DNA of 64,000 nucleotides. It comes from Candidatus Thermoflexus tengchongensis (GTDB lineage Bacteria > Chloroflexota > Anaerolineae > Thermoflexales > Thermoflexaceae). This document shows positions 45,638 through 54,567 of the stretch, piece after piece. How positions within the stretch are numbered: the stretch's first letter is position 1; the number at the start of each line of letters is the position of its first letter. The stretch lies in NCBI GenBank assembly GCA_016842085.1, contig JAEVEX010000040.1, positions 1-64,000 of the forward strand, read 5' to 3'. Under the pieces are notes generated by a model. It was not told the DNA's origin. It searched no databases and was given only the letters and a program-made list of their open reading frames with translations. A program made the position numbers and the translations under genes.

Positions 45638-46337
45638 GACGCGAGCCCAGGATCAGCCCCGCCCGCTGCTGGAGCATCTGGAGGAGCTGCGCCAGCGGCT
45701 GCTCCGCAGCCTGATCGCCCTGGGGGTGGGGACCGGGATCGGGTTGCTGGTGGCGGATCGGGTCATCGACTTCCTGGCCGCTCCAGTCGGGGGGCGCGCC
45801 GGCCTGGTCTCCATCGACGTGACCGAGAGCATCGCCGCCTACATGCGGGTATCCCTGCTCTTCGGGTTCACCCTGGCTTTCCCATACATCACCTATCAGA
45901 TCCTGGCGTTCATTTACGTCGGGCTGCTTCCCCATGAACGACGGATCGTCCTTCTGCTGGTGCCGCTGGCCACCCTGCTCTTCCTGGGAGGAGCGGCCTT
46001 CACTTACTTTGTGATGATGCCGGTGGCCATCCCCTTCCTCACCACCTTCGCCGGCATCCGAACCCAGCCCCGGCCTTCCACGTATCTCACCTTCGTGGTC
46101 TCCCTCATGTTCTGGCTGGGCCTCAGCTTCGAGATGCCCCTGGCTTTCTTCGCCCTGGCGAAGGCCCGGCTGATCACCGCCCGTCAATTGCTGAGGGCGT
46201 GGCGGATCGCCGTGCTGGCGATCGCCATCCTGGCCGCCGCCATCACGCCCACCGTGGACCCGGTGAACATGTCCATCGTGATGATCCCGCTGATCGGGCT
46301 CTATCTGCTCAGCGTGCTGCTCGCCGCCCTGGCCTGA
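45597..46337 (+). CDS. tatC: TatC
   Basis: 246 aa, six TM helices. LLEHLEELRQRLLRSLIAL is the canonical cytoplasmic entry, where LEELRxR recognises the twin-Arg signal. FTLAFPYITYQILAFI, GLLPHERRIVL, and FEMPLAFFALAKA are further conserved loops. ATPTVDPVNM-type end ITPTVDPVNMSIVMIPLIGLYL. It is the core of the Tat translocon; the YdeP-type Mo enzyme at 27684 lacks a Tat signal and is not its cargo. Followed by a hairpin (46341-46363). Confidence 0.96.
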   Translation: MRIPRRPIVRKTGKTRAQDQPRPLLEHLEELRQRLLRSLIALGVGTGIGLLVADRVIDFLAAPVGGRAGLVSIDVTESIAAYMRVSLLFGFTLAFPYITYQILAFIYVGLLPHERRIVLLLVPLATLLFLGGAAFTYFVMMPVAIPFLTTFAGIRTQPRPSTYLTFVVSLMFWLGLSFEMPLAFFALAKARLITARQLLRAWRIAVLAIAILAAAITPTVDPVNMSIVMIPLIGLYLLSVLLAALA

Positions 46338-46340
46338 GTA

Positions 46341-46363
46341 GGGGCACAGCGGTGCTGTGCCCC
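46341..46363 (+). terminator. Hairpin after tatC
   Basis: GGGGCACAGC / GCTGTGCCCC with loop GGT, then a second, shorter AGCACAGCGGTGCTGCGC hairpin. No T-run; a partial stop between tatC and the next gene is possible. Confidence 0.55.
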
Positions 46364-46456
46364 CAGCACAGCGGTGCTGCGCCTTCGGCTCAGTGGGATT
46401 TCCAGCGCGCGCTGGCAACGAAGCATGGCCAACCCTTCTGCGGAGGAACGAACACC

Positions 46457-47821
46457 ATGGCGGACCGTATCCGTGTGATCATCATGGGCGCCGCCGGGCG
46501 CGACTTCCACAATTTCAATGTCTTCTTCCGGAACAACCCGGATTACGAGGTCGTGGCCTTCACGGCCGCTCAGATCCCGAACATTGAAGGGCGCCTGTAT
46601 CCCCCTGAGCTGGCCGGCCCCCTTTACCCGAATGGCATCCCCATCTACCCCGAGGAGGAGCTCCCCGAGCTGATCCGCCGCTTCCAGGTGGATCGGGTGG
46701 TGTTCGCTTACAGCGATGTGAGCCACGAGTATGTGATGCACCGGGCCAGCATCGCCCATGCCGCTGGAGCCGATTTCTGGCTGATGGGCCCCCGGGCCAC
46801 CCAGCTGAAATCCCGCCGGCCAGTGGTCTCCATCGGGGCGGTGCGCACCGGCAGCGGCAAGAGCCCCACCACCCGGCGGGTGGCCCGCCTCCTGCGGGAG
46901 CTCGGCTGGCACCCGGTGATCGTCCGGCATCCGATGCCCTACGGCGATCTGCGCAAACAGGTGGTGCAGCGGTTCGCCTCGTTTGAGGATCTCGATCGCT
47001 ATGAATGCACCATCGAGGAGCGGGAGGAATACGAGCCCCATCTGGCCGGCGGCTTCACCGTCTACGCCGGGGTGGATTACGAGCGGATCCTGCATGCGGC
47101 GGAGGAAGAGGGGGACCTCATCCTCTGGGACGGGGGGAACAACGACTTTCCCTTCTTCGTCTCCGACCTCCACATCGTGGTCGTCGATCCCCATCGGCCA
47201 GGCCACGAGCTGCGCTATCATCCCGGCGAGGCCAACCTGCGCATGGCCGATGTGGTGGTGATCAACAAGATCGACACCGCTGCCCCCGAAGCGATCCTCC
47301 AGGTCCGGGAGAACGTCCTCCAGGTCAATCCCCGGGCCGTGTTGATCGAGGCCGCTATGCCCATCTTCGTGGAAGATCCGAACGCCATCCGCGGCCGGAG
47401 GGTCCTGGTCGTGGAAGATGGCCCAACTCTCACGCACGGGGAGATGGCATATGGGGCCGGGGTGGTCGCCGCCCGGCGCTTCGGGGCAGCGGAGATCCTG
47501 GATCCGCGACCCTATGCGGTGGGCAGCATCCGGGAGACCTATCAGCGCTATCCCCAGACCGGCCCGGTGCTCCCGGCGATGGGCTATGGGGCGGAGCAGA
47601 TCCGGGAGCTCGAGGAGACCATCAACCGGGCCCCCTGCGATCTCGTGCTGGCGGCCACCCCGGTGGACCTCACCCGGATCCTCCGGGTGCGTCATCCCGT
47701 GGTGCGGGTGCGCTATGAGATCCAGGAGATCGGCCGCCCGACCCTGATGGAGGTCCTCGAGACGCGCCTGGGGCGCGGCCCACAGCTGCCCCAGCCCCCT
47801 GCCCCGCGCGGGGATCGCTGA
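46457..47821 (+). CDS. Cyclic-2,3-diphosphoglycerate-synthetase-like GTPase
   Basis: 454 aa. N-terminal RVIIMGAAGRDFHNFNVFFR, then P-loop SIGAVRTGSGKSPTTRRVARLLRELG, RHPMPYGDL, LILWDGGNNDFPFF, VVVDPHRPGHELRYHPGEANLRMADVVVINK and VLVVEDGPTLTHGEMAYGAG. This matches the cDPGS family, which in hyperthermophilic archaea cyclises 2,3-diphosphoglycerate to a thermoprotective solute. Bacterial members are often annotated only as GTPase, so the reaction is plausible, not proven. ATG 46457 follows GGAGGAACG. It stands alone between hairpins. Confidence 0.85.
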   Translation: MADRIRVIIMGAAGRDFHNFNVFFRNNPDYEVVAFTAAQIPNIEGRLYPPELAGPLYPNGIPIYPEEELPELIRRFQVDRVVFAYSDVSHEYVMHRASIAHAAGADFWLMGPRATQLKSRRPVVSIGAVRTGSGKSPTTRRVARLLRELGWHPVIVRHPMPYGDLRKQVVQRFASFEDLDRYECTIEEREEYEPHLAGGFTVYAGVDYERILHAAEEEGDLILWDGGNNDFPFFVSDLHIVVVDPHRPGHELRYHPGEANLRMADVVVINKIDTAAPEAILQVRENVLQVNPRAVLIEAAMPIFVEDPNAIRGRRVLVVEDGPTLTHGEMAYGAGVVAARRFGAAEILDPRPYAVGSIRETYQRYPQTGPVLPAMGYGAEQIRELEETINRAPCDLVLAATPVDLTRILRVRHPVVRVRYEIQEIGRPTLMEVLETRLGRGPQLPQPPAPRGDR

Positions 47822-47832
47822 TCCCCACACAC

Positions 47833-47868
47833 CGATCGGGGGGCGACTTCGAAGTCGCCCCCCGATCG
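47833..47868. terminator. 36-base perfect palindrome
   Basis: CGATCGGGGGGCGACTTC joined directly to its reverse complement (47833-47850 / 47851-47868). An 18-base stem with no loop base to spare, so effective loop 4. Lies 12 bases after the cDPGS-like stop; a strong terminator or a hairpin repeat. Confidence 0.75.
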
Positions 47869-47980
47869 AACAGCGCCCCATCCCTTCCCACAAATAGGCC
47901 ATCGCCCCCAACCTCAAGGCCCCTTCCCGGGTATTTCTTTATGGAAGCGGAATCCGGATCCGATCCTCCCGGCCTATCCC

Positions 47981-48009
47981 TTGATCCGAATGTGTGAGAA
48001 TCCTAAAAT
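47981..48009 (+). promoter_or_regulatory. Promoter of LuxR-type gene
   Basis: TTGATC (47981-47986), 17-base spacer, TAAAAT (48004-48009). Start codon is 23 bases past the -10, giving a short leader. Confidence 0.6.
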
Positions 48010-48031
48010 AGGACCGGGTGGAGGGAACGCC

Positions 48032-48733
48032 ATGGCGATCGGCGTGGTGAGCGGATGCCCCCTCCGGGCCCTCGGCCTCCAGGCCCTGGCCGAAGCGGAA
48101 GGCTTCCCCCTGGCCTGGATCGCCCCCACCGCGGCGGAGGCCCTTGCCCGCGTCCGCCGCCAGCCCCCCGCTGCCCTCCTTATCGACTTCGCCCTCCCCG
48201 ATGGCTCCGGCCCCCGCCTCCTCCACGCCCTCCGCCAGGAAGACGCCGCCCCAACCGGCATCCTTCTCCTGGAGGATCCCCATCCCGCCGGCCTCGCCCT
48301 CGCCTGGAAGGCCGGCGCCCGCGCCGTCCTCCTCACCACCCTGCCCCTTCCCCACTTCCGCACCCGCCTCCGCACCGCCCTCTGTGGAACCCTCACCTGG
48401 CATCCCCGGGACCTCCGTTGGGCCCAGGCGTGGTGGGCCCGCTTCGGCGAGCCCTGGGCGGGCCTCTCCCCCCGCCAGCGGGCCGTGGCCCTGGGAGTTG
48501 CCCGCGGCTGGAGCGACAAAGAGATCGCCCAGGTCCTCCACCGGCGCCCCACCTCCATCCGCACCCATCTCCACCAGATCCTGCACCGCCTGGGCCTCCC
48601 CGACCGCGTCGCCCTCCGCCGGTGGGTGCGCCTCGGCCGCCTCGATGATCCGTATATCGCCCCCCTCCTGGACCTCGAAGACCCGCCTCCCCTGGGCGAG
48701 GATCCGATCGACGAGGGGTTCCTCCAAAAATGA
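48032..48733 (+). CDS. LuxR-type regulator with atypical receiver
   Basis: 233 aa from ATG 48032 (GGAGGGAACGCC upstream). Residues 1-115 are receiver-like: the Asp in ALLIDFALPDGSG is present, but the acidic pair near residue 8 (GVVSGC here) and the conserved Lys near residue 105 are missing, so it is probably not phosphorylated normally. Residues 145-205 are a LuxR helix-turn-helix: LSPRQRAVALGVARGWSDKEIAQVLHRRPTSIRTHLHQILHRL. No sensor kinase nearby. Probably a DNA-binding regulator driven by another signal; targets unknown. Confidence 0.85.
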   Translation: MAIGVVSGCPLRALGLQALAEAEGFPLAWIAPTAAEALARVRRQPPAALLIDFALPDGSGPRLLHALRQEDAAPTGILLLEDPHPAGLALAWKAGARAVLLTTLPLPHFRTRLRTALCGTLTWHPRDLRWAQAWWARFGEPWAGLSPRQRAVALGVARGWSDKEIAQVLHRRPTSIRTHLHQILHRLGLPDRVALRRWVRLGRLDDPYIAPLLDLEDPPPLGEDPIDEGFLQK

Positions 48734-48832
48734 GGAAGGCCAGACGGCTTTTTCCTCCAAAAATGAGGAAGCGCGAGGAGGACGAAGGGGCTAAGATGAA
48801 GAGGGAAGTCTTTCGTCTTTGGAAGTGAGGCC

Positions 48833-49375
48833 ATGACCGAGCGTCATCTCTTATTCGACAGCGGGTGTTCGGTGTGCGCGGCCCTGGCGCGGGAGGTGGA
48901 GGCCCGGAGCGGCGGGCGGCTGGGGGTGCGCTCCCTGCGCGATCCCGAGGTCCAGGCGATGCTGAACCGGGCCCACCCCGGCTGGCGCTGGGAGCCGATG
49001 CTCCTCGAAATCGAGGGGGAGCGCATCCGGGTCTTCACCGGTCTCTCGATGCGCTGGCGCCTGGTGCAGATCCTGGGCCCAGCGCGGGCCCTGCGGGTGG
49101 CCCAGGCCGTCGCCCGGCACGGCGGGCCAGTGCTGGGGGTGGATTGGAAGAGGCAGCAGCTGTTGCGGCAGATGGCCATGGCCCTCGGCGGATGGATCGT
49201 CTGGCGAGGATTCGGCGGGTTCGTTTCCCCACCCATTGAGCGCTATGCCCCTGCAGAGATTGCGGAAGTCCTGATGAGAACGCCACAATGGGGTAGGCTT
49301 CAAACAGGCAGTGAAATCCCTTCCAGGGAGGCACGGTCATGGACGAACGGCATCGGAAGGGGAGGTGAACGATGA
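48833..49375 (+). CDS. DUF393-like thiol-disulfide protein
   Basis: 180 aa. LLFDSGCSVCAALAREVEAR is the D-x2-C-x2-C head of DUF393 (YuxK) thiol-redox-like proteins. Two hydrophobic stretches follow (VAQAVARHGGPVLG; ALGGWIVWRGFGGFV). ATG 48833 has GAGG upstream. The gene overlaps the next by ATGA, so the pair is co-translated. A thioredoxin-like or electron-transfer role in the envelope is possible but not demonstrated. Confidence 0.75.
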   Translation: MTERHLLFDSGCSVCAALAREVEARSGGRLGVRSLRDPEVQAMLNRAHPGWRWEPMLLEIEGERIRVFTGLSMRWRLVQILGPARALRVAQAVARHGGPVLGVDWKRQQLLRQMAMALGGWIVWRGFGGFVSPPIERYAPAEIAEVLMRTPQWGRLQTGSEIPSREARSWTNGIGRGGER

Positions 49376-49956
49376 AGGCAAAACCGATGCTTCTCCTCGC
49401 CCTCCTGATCCTGGCCCTGGGTCTGGGGGCGGGCCTCTATCGGGCCTTCGCCCAGCCGCCCACCCCCTTGCCCCTGGTCGCCTATGTCTTGCCCGCCGAG
49501 GCCTTCCCCCACAGCCAGCGCCTCGCCGAAGGACCCCTCTCCCCCCAGGATCCCCGCCAGCCCCTCAATCCGAACAACCTGGTCCCTATGGGCATCGGCG
49601 AGGAACCCCTCCGCTTTCAGGAAGGCTACGGAAGATCGATGCTCGTCTGGGATGGCTCCGCCACCGCCGCCGTGTTCCACTTCCTCTACCGTTACGCGAG
49701 CGCCGAGGAGGCCCGCCGGGTTGCAGACGCCCTGGTTCAGGGGATGCAAGCCCGGTCCCCAGGGATGAAAGCCCATCCGGAGGCAGGGGGCTGGCGGCTC
49801 TCCGTGTGGGACTCCGAGGGAGGGTTCCTCCAGGTCCTGCTGCAGGCCCGCGGGGAGATCCTCAGCCTCCTCATCGTGAATGGAGATTCGGAAGCCCGGG
49901 TCCGGGCGATCATGGCTCAGGCAATCCGAGCCCTTGCCACGCGCCCGGGGCGTTGA
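49372..49956 (+). CDS. Secreted protein of unknown function
   Basis: 194 aa. Signal anchor LLLALLILALGLGAGLYRAFA, short Pro stretch, then a domain with RYASAEEARRVADALVQGM and VLLQARGEILSLLIVNGD, a profile seen in small exported beta proteins. No family assigned. It overlaps the DUF393-like gene by four bases and has GGGGAGGTGA upstream of ATG 49372, so the two may work as an exported redox pair. Confidence 0.7.
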   Translation: MKAKPMLLLALLILALGLGAGLYRAFAQPPTPLPLVAYVLPAEAFPHSQRLAEGPLSPQDPRQPLNPNNLVPMGIGEEPLRFQEGYGRSMLVWDGSATAAVFHFLYRYASAEEARRVADALVQGMQARSPGMKAHPEAGGWRLSVWDSEGGFLQVLLQARGEILSLLIVNGDSEARVRAIMAQAIRALATRPGR

Positions 49957-50020
49957 GCGACCTGCGGGGAAGATCAGGGGGCTGGGACCAGCAGCCGCTG
50001 GCGTGGGGCGGTCCGGGGGG

Positions 50021-52447
50021 TCAGGCCAGCAGGCCTTCGGCTTCGGCGCGGTCGCGCAGCCAGCGGGAGAGGAGCGGCATGGCCCAGCGGTAGCCATTCC
50101 CCTCCCGGATGAGCATCTCCCGCTCGTGATAGAAGATCAGGGTGTGAAAGACCAGGGCGTGGTGCCCCGGCAGGCGGCGGCGCAGCTCGTCGGCGGTGAT
50201 GCCCGGCTCGGCCGCCACCCAGGCCAGCACGCGCTGATAGGCAATGCGTTCGTCCTCCGCCGGCTCCCGATCCGTTCCAGCGACCACATGCCGCCAGATA
50301 TACCGGAAATCCCCAGGCACCATCCGGGGAACCTCCTCCAGCGCCGCCTTTACATCGTCCGGTGTGACCTCCAGGCGACGTTCCCGGTCCAGGCGCTCCA
50401 CGATGGCCTTGAGGGCGGCCTGAAGCCAGTTGGGCTGGCCGCCCGTCTCGGAGATCAGCCGATCGACCGCCTCCGGGTCATAGCGCACCCCGCGTTCCAT
50501 CAGGTCGGGGAAGAAGATCAGCTCCCGCGCTTCCTCGGGGGTGAGGGGGCCGATCTTCATGACCCGCAGATTGATGAAGCGGTCTGCCCAGCGATCCGGC
50601 AGCAGGTCGAAGGTATAGAGGCCGCTGAGCAGCACCAGCCAGCGGGAACGCTCCTGGAGCAGATGACGCAAAAGGTCGAGCACCCGCTCGTCCAGACGGC
50701 CCTTTCGAATGGCCGCCTCCAGGCTTTCATACTCGTCCATGGCCAGGAGGAAAACGAAATCCTCCGCCACGCGGCGCTCCACCGCGTCCAGCCAGCGCAG
50801 AAAGGCGTCGAAGGGATCGGCGGCCAGGGCCGCCGCGTCCGGTTCGGGCAGCTCCACCGCCCGGGCACGGTAGGCCTGCTCCACGGCGGTCTGCATCAGA
50901 GCCCGCAGGAAAGCCGCGTTGCTCTCGACCGAAGCCAGCCCCTGTCCATCCATCTTTAACGGCACCACGCCCGGCCCCAGGCGCACGGGAAACTGGTTGA
51001 GGGTGGAGGACTTGCCCATACGGCGGGCGCCGAAGAGCAGCAGGGCCGGGCGTTGCTGGGCGTAGGCGGCCAGCTCCCGCTCCAGAGCGGCGAACAGCGG
51101 CTTGCGGCCCGCGAAAACCGGGCTATTGGCCGCCAGGGGCGAGCCCGGGATGTAAGGGTTAGGAAGCCAGGCCGCCCGGTCCGCCTCCGCCATGGCCGCC
51201 GTGAGCATAGCCTCCCAATCGGCCAGGATGGGCAGCAGACGGGGGGCCAGGGGATCCTCCCCCAGGCGCAGACCCTCCTGCCAGCCGCGCAGGTGACGGA
51301 GGGCTTCCCGGTAGCGAAGCGCCCGGTTATAGGCCGTGTCGCTCTCCAGCCCGGCGCGCACGGCCCCGGCCACCGTCTCCAGGGCGGCCAGCAGGCTCTT
51401 CCATTGGGCGCGGGCCTCCGGGGGCAACCAGGCCAGCTGCCCGCCCAGGGAAGCGATGGCGGTCAGGTTTTGGGCCCCGGCCATATCGTCGAGGATCAGC
51501 TCGGTGAGGGCTTCGCGGGCAACCCGCCGCGCCCAGGGATAGCGATAGGCGCTGAGGTAGGCGATGGCCGCCAGCCCGGCCTCGCGGTCCCGCCGGGCCA
51601 GGGCCAGCAGGTGACGCAGGAGGCCAGGCAGGGGCAGGGGGATCACCTCGTGCCAGAAGGGAGGCGAGAAGGCCAGGAACCGTCCCCGGGAGTCCATCAG
51701 GGCCAGCGCCAGAGCCCAGAAGAGCCACAGAGGATATTCATAAAGCCTCAAAACCCCGATAAGAGTTCCACCAGCTATCAACATGCCCCCCAACACGCCC
51801 CCTACCATGCCTACCAACACGCCTCCTGCCACGCTCCCCAACATGCCCACCAACACCACCGCCAACACGCCGAGCACCGGGTCTCCCAACATGCCCAACA
51901 ATATGCCCACTGCCACGCTCCCAGACACGCCTCCTACCACGCCCCTCGACACACCTCCCAACATACCCTCCAGCATGCCTCCCAGAACGCCACCCAACAC
52001 GCCCACCAATACACCTCCCAACACACCCACCAACACGCCTCCCAACACGCCCCCCAACGCACCCATTGACACGCCTCTCAACACGTTCAACAACACTGCC
52101 AGCGACACGCCTCCCAACACACCCACCAGCATACCCCACAACACGCCAAACCAGTCTACTGCAATCCCCATCCCCTGGAACAAAGCGATCAGAGGGATAG
52201 CCAGCCAGGGCGTGATGAGGGCATGGAACATGGTGAGAACCACCACGTGGCGCAGAGGGGGATGCTCTCGTCCCCGCCGCCAGAGGGTGAGCAGGCCCGT
52301 AGTTAGCCGTAAGGTGGGGTCGAACTGCTGCAGGTAGCGCTCCAGGGTAAAGGGCCGGGCGTAAGCCCAGTAGAGGATGCGCAACAGGTCGTGCGGAAAC
52401 CGCAGCGGGCGGCGGATGTCGGGGAAGAAGGGGTTTTCGCGCACCAT
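50021..52447 (-). CDS. STAND-type ATPase with Gly-repeat membrane domain
   Basis: 808 aa. Residues 1-60 are helical; 60-100 carry TM stretches (VVLTMFHALITPWLAIPLIAL). Residues 99-236 are a long chain of Gly-x-x-Gly units (GVLGGVLVGVLGG...) with TM character; the DNA is a ~12-base imperfect repeat. Residues 260-430 are helical. The ATPase follows: Walker A FGARRMGKSST near 476, Walker B FLLAMDEYE near 569. Winged-helix-like C-terminus. It starts eight bases after the partner ATPase. Membrane-anchored STAND proteins are often signal-transducing or defence switches, so this is a guess. No effector domain is recognised. Confidence 0.85.
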   Translation of the reverse strand: MVRENPFFPDIRRPLRFPHDLLRILYWAYARPFTLERYLQQFDPTLRLTTGLLTLWRRGREHPPLRHVVVLTMFHALITPWLAIPLIALFQGMGIAVDWFGVLWGMLVGVLGGVSLAVLLNVLRGVSMGALGGVLGGVLVGVLGGVLVGVLGGVLGGMLEGMLGGVSRGVVGGVSGSVAVGILLGMLGDPVLGVLAVVLVGMLGSVAGGVLVGMVGGVLGGMLIAGGTLIGVLRLYEYPLWLFWALALALMDSRGRFLAFSPPFWHEVIPLPLPGLLRHLLALARRDREAGLAAIAYLSAYRYPWARRVAREALTELILDDMAGAQNLTAIASLGGQLAWLPPEARAQWKSLLAALETVAGAVRAGLESDTAYNRALRYREALRHLRGWQEGLRLGEDPLAPRLLPILADWEAMLTAAMAEADRAAWLPNPYIPGSPLAANSPVFAGRKPLFAALERELAAYAQQRPALLLFGARRMGKSSTLNQFPVRLGPGVVPLKMDGQGLASVESNAAFLRALMQTAVEQAYRARAVELPEPDAAALAADPFDAFLRWLDAVERRVAEDFVFLLAMDEYESLEAAIRKGRLDERVLDLLRHLLQERSRWLVLLSGLYTFDLLPDRWADRFINLRVMKIGPLTPEEARELIFFPDLMERGVRYDPEAVDRLISETGGQPNWLQAALKAIVERLDRERRLEVTPDDVKAALEEVPRMVPGDFRYIWRHVVAGTDREPAEDERIAYQRVLAWVAAEPGITADELRRRLPGHHALVFHTLIFYHEREMLIREGNGYRWAMPLLSRWLRDRAEAEGLLA

Positions 52448-52454
52448 GGCCGCC

Positions 52455-53477
52455 TCACGGATTCAGCATGCGCAGGAGCCAGTCCAGGAAAACCCTCCAC
52501 GGTATCCAGCCTGCCAGGACGGCGCCGATCAGGATCACCACCCACCATCCCACCACGATCTCCGTGAAGGGGGAAATCTCCCGCCGGCCGGCCATCTCGG
52601 CCACGGCGCGGCCCAGAGGGGCCGGCCAGCTCAGAAAGCGCCTCAGGGACCTCCGCAAGGGCCGGGGGAAGAGCCGGGGGGCCCGGCCCTCGATATGCTC
52701 CCACCGGCGGTTCAAGCGCGTTTCCAGCGCGCGCAAATCCACCGGCGGTCTGGCCTTGGCTTCATACAGCTCCCACGCCGCCAGCTGGAGCCTGGCCGGA
52801 TGGTAGCCTGCGCCCTCGCGAGCCCAGCGCTTGAGCCAGTTCACCTCCTCCTCGGTGAAGGGGCGGTCGCAGGCGCGCCCCTTCTCCAGCAGCTCCTCGG
52901 CCTCCTCAGGCGGCAGGGGGCCTAACGGGATAAGGGTGCCAAAGATGTTGAAAAAGGGCGAAGACAGCGACGCGTCTTCCTGCAGTTCGGCCAGCGGCCG
53001 GGTGGAGGCGACCACCAGGGCCAGCAAACCCTGGTTCATCCAGGCGCGGAGCCTCTCGTAGAACTCGCTGTCAAAACGCTCGGGATGCCTCAACCAGACC
53101 CCCAGCTCGTCCAGCAGCAGGACAGGTGGAGCGGGCAGGCGGCGCAAAACCTGTGCCACGGTATGGGGTTCCGGCACCGCCGGTGCCGCCAGACCCTCCA
53201 GCACGCAGCGGAAGAAATCCCGGGGGTCCTGGATCTCCTGGGCATCCAGATACAGGAAAGGGTGCTTCTCCATGCCATGGTCGGGCGCGCTTTGCTGCAC
53301 ACGGATGAGCAACGAGGATTTGCCGATGCGCCGGGGACCGTGGATGTTCACATGCTGCGCCTCACGGCCCTCTGCGAGGGAGGTCAGGGCCGCGAAGATC
53401 TGACGCAGCTCCTCCCGCCGCCCGACGAAGTAGCGCGGATTGTGGATGGCCCCACCGTAGTAAAAGGGATTGGGCAT
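52455..53477 (-). CDS. AAA/STAND-type ATPase with C-terminal TM segment
   Basis: 340 aa. N-terminus FYYGGAIHNPRYFVGRREEL is typical of AAA_16-like STAND ATPases. Walker A is HGPRRIGKSSLLIR (residues 46-59). Walker B is PPVLLLDELGVWL (116-128). A helical lid and a possible winged helix follow. Residues 290-325 carry one TM segment (IVVGWWVVILIGAVLAGWI). ATG 53477 has GGAAGG upstream. The gene is followed within eight bases by the Gly-repeat ATPase. The pair is a plausible two-component switch at the membrane. Chance co-location is the alternative. Confidence 0.85.
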   Translation of the reverse strand: MPNPFYYGGAIHNPRYFVGRREELRQIFAALTSLAEGREAQHVNIHGPRRIGKSSLLIRVQQSAPDHGMEKHPFLYLDAQEIQDPRDFFRCVLEGLAAPAVPEPHTVAQVLRRLPAPPVLLLDELGVWLRHPERFDSEFYERLRAWMNQGLLALVVASTRPLAELQEDASLSSPFFNIFGTLIPLGPLPPEEAEELLEKGRACDRPFTEEEVNWLKRWAREGAGYHPARLQLAAWELYEAKARPPVDLRALETRLNRRWEHIEGRAPRLFPRPLRRSLRRFLSWPAPLGRAVAEMAGRREISPFTEIVVGWWVVILIGAVLAGWIPWRVFLDWLLRMLNP

Positions 53478-53638
53478 GGCCCACCTTCCAGCCAGGGCTG
53501 AGCTGAGTCAGATGGCGGCCAGCGGCAGTCTTCCTCAGCCGGCCGGGCTGGCCCCGGTGACCCACCGCGCCCGTTTCGCCGGCCCCGTGGCCGATCTTCC
53601 GAAGCCCCACCGGTTTCCCGGAGCGCGGGCTTGTTATA

Positions 53639-53644
53639 ATTATA
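53639..53644 (-). promoter_or_regulatory. Candidate -10 element upstream of the STAND pair
   Basis: On the minus strand TATAAT (53644-53639) lies inside the palindrome GTTATAATTATAC, 162 bases before the ATPase start. No convincing -35 at the right distance, so confidence is low. Confidence 0.35.
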
Positions 53645-53729
53645 CGAGCGAGCAACGTTATCCTGCCTGTCGCAGGCCACGCTTATGACGTATGCATGGA
53701 ATTCCCTGAGTTTTCGGCACCCCGCTTTC

Positions 53730-54077
53730 TCAATCAGAAAGCGATTCCGTTCCCTCCCGCCGGGCCAGCAGGATGCTCCCCCGCAGCACCTCCTCCAGCC
53801 CGGGAGGAAGATCCGAACCCACCAGCAAAAGGTCCAGGCCGATCTCCAGCCGGCGGGAGAAGAAGAAAAAATACGGCTTCATCGCCTCCAGAGGGTTCCC
53901 GGAGATCTCCTTCACCCGAAGCAGCAGATCCACATCGCTGGTGCCCGTAGCGGTCCCGGCCGCCAGAGAGCCGATCAGCCGCACCTCCTGGAGCTCCGGG
54001 AAGGCCTCCAGGGCCTCGACGGCAACCTCCCGCAACCGCCGGAGCACCTCATCCCGCTCCAGGAAAATGGCTTTCAC
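53730..54077 (-). CDS. Minimal nucleotidyltransferase (MNT-type)
   Basis: 115 aa from GTG 54077; the open frame extends 44 residues upstream but that part is basic and of low information. The polymerase-beta-type motif IGSLAAGTATGTSDVDLLL (G-S-x..G..S-D-x-D) is clear. MNT proteins often pair with HEPN RNases as toxin-antitoxin systems, transferring AMP to the HEPN toxin. No HEPN gene is adjacent. It may be an orphan antitoxin or another nucleotidyltransferase. Start codon uncertain. Confidence 0.7.
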   Translation of the reverse strand: MKAIFLERDEVLRRLREVAVEALEAFPELQEVRLIGSLAAGTATGTSDVDLLLRVKEISGNPLEAMKPYFFFFSRRLEIGLDLLLVGSDLPPGLEEVLRGSILLARREGTESLSD

Positions 54078-54567
54078 AGAACCCGATGATAGGATCCGCC
54101 GCACGAAGCGCCTCCCGGGCCTGAGTTTCCGCGAAATCATCTGCCGGCTTGCTGGACGGGAAACCATTCGGAGCGCGAGGGAGGATGGAATACAGATGCA
54201 ACCCCTCATCGGGGATTATATCAGACGGCCCGACACGGGATCTGCCATTCCCTCCCGCATCCCGGGACCCGCTAAGCCCACAGGATACGGGCCGGTTTCG
54301 GACACCCGCTGTCGGGGAATCCGCAAGGCCGAATGGCCCTATCCCGAACTCCCGATGGGGATTTGACGGGGCGCCCCCGATCCCCCTAAAATGATGAACG
54401 AGTCAATCCTTTTCCGGCATGGACGGGGCGGCGGGCTTTCTCCTGAGGGAGCCGATGCGGAAATAGGGAAGCTCGCGCCGCCTCCCCATCCGGACTTCGA
54501 AAGGCGCAAGCGGATCCTCGCCACAGGACCTCCCGGATTCAATGGGAGGGATGGGAAGGTGCACGAG
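54078..54567. other. Divergent gap before miaB
   Basis: 490 bases between the MNT gene and miaB. It contains the miaB promoter (54363-54392) and an open frame with no coding pattern (54391-54567, in frame with miaB). Otherwise nothing seen. Confidence 0.5.
54363..54392 (+). promoter_or_regulatory. Sigma-70 promoter of miaB
   Basis: TTGACG (54363-54368), 18-base spacer, TAAAAT (54387-54392). Each matches five of six consensus bases. Leader about 170 bases to ATG 54568. Confidence 0.6.
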
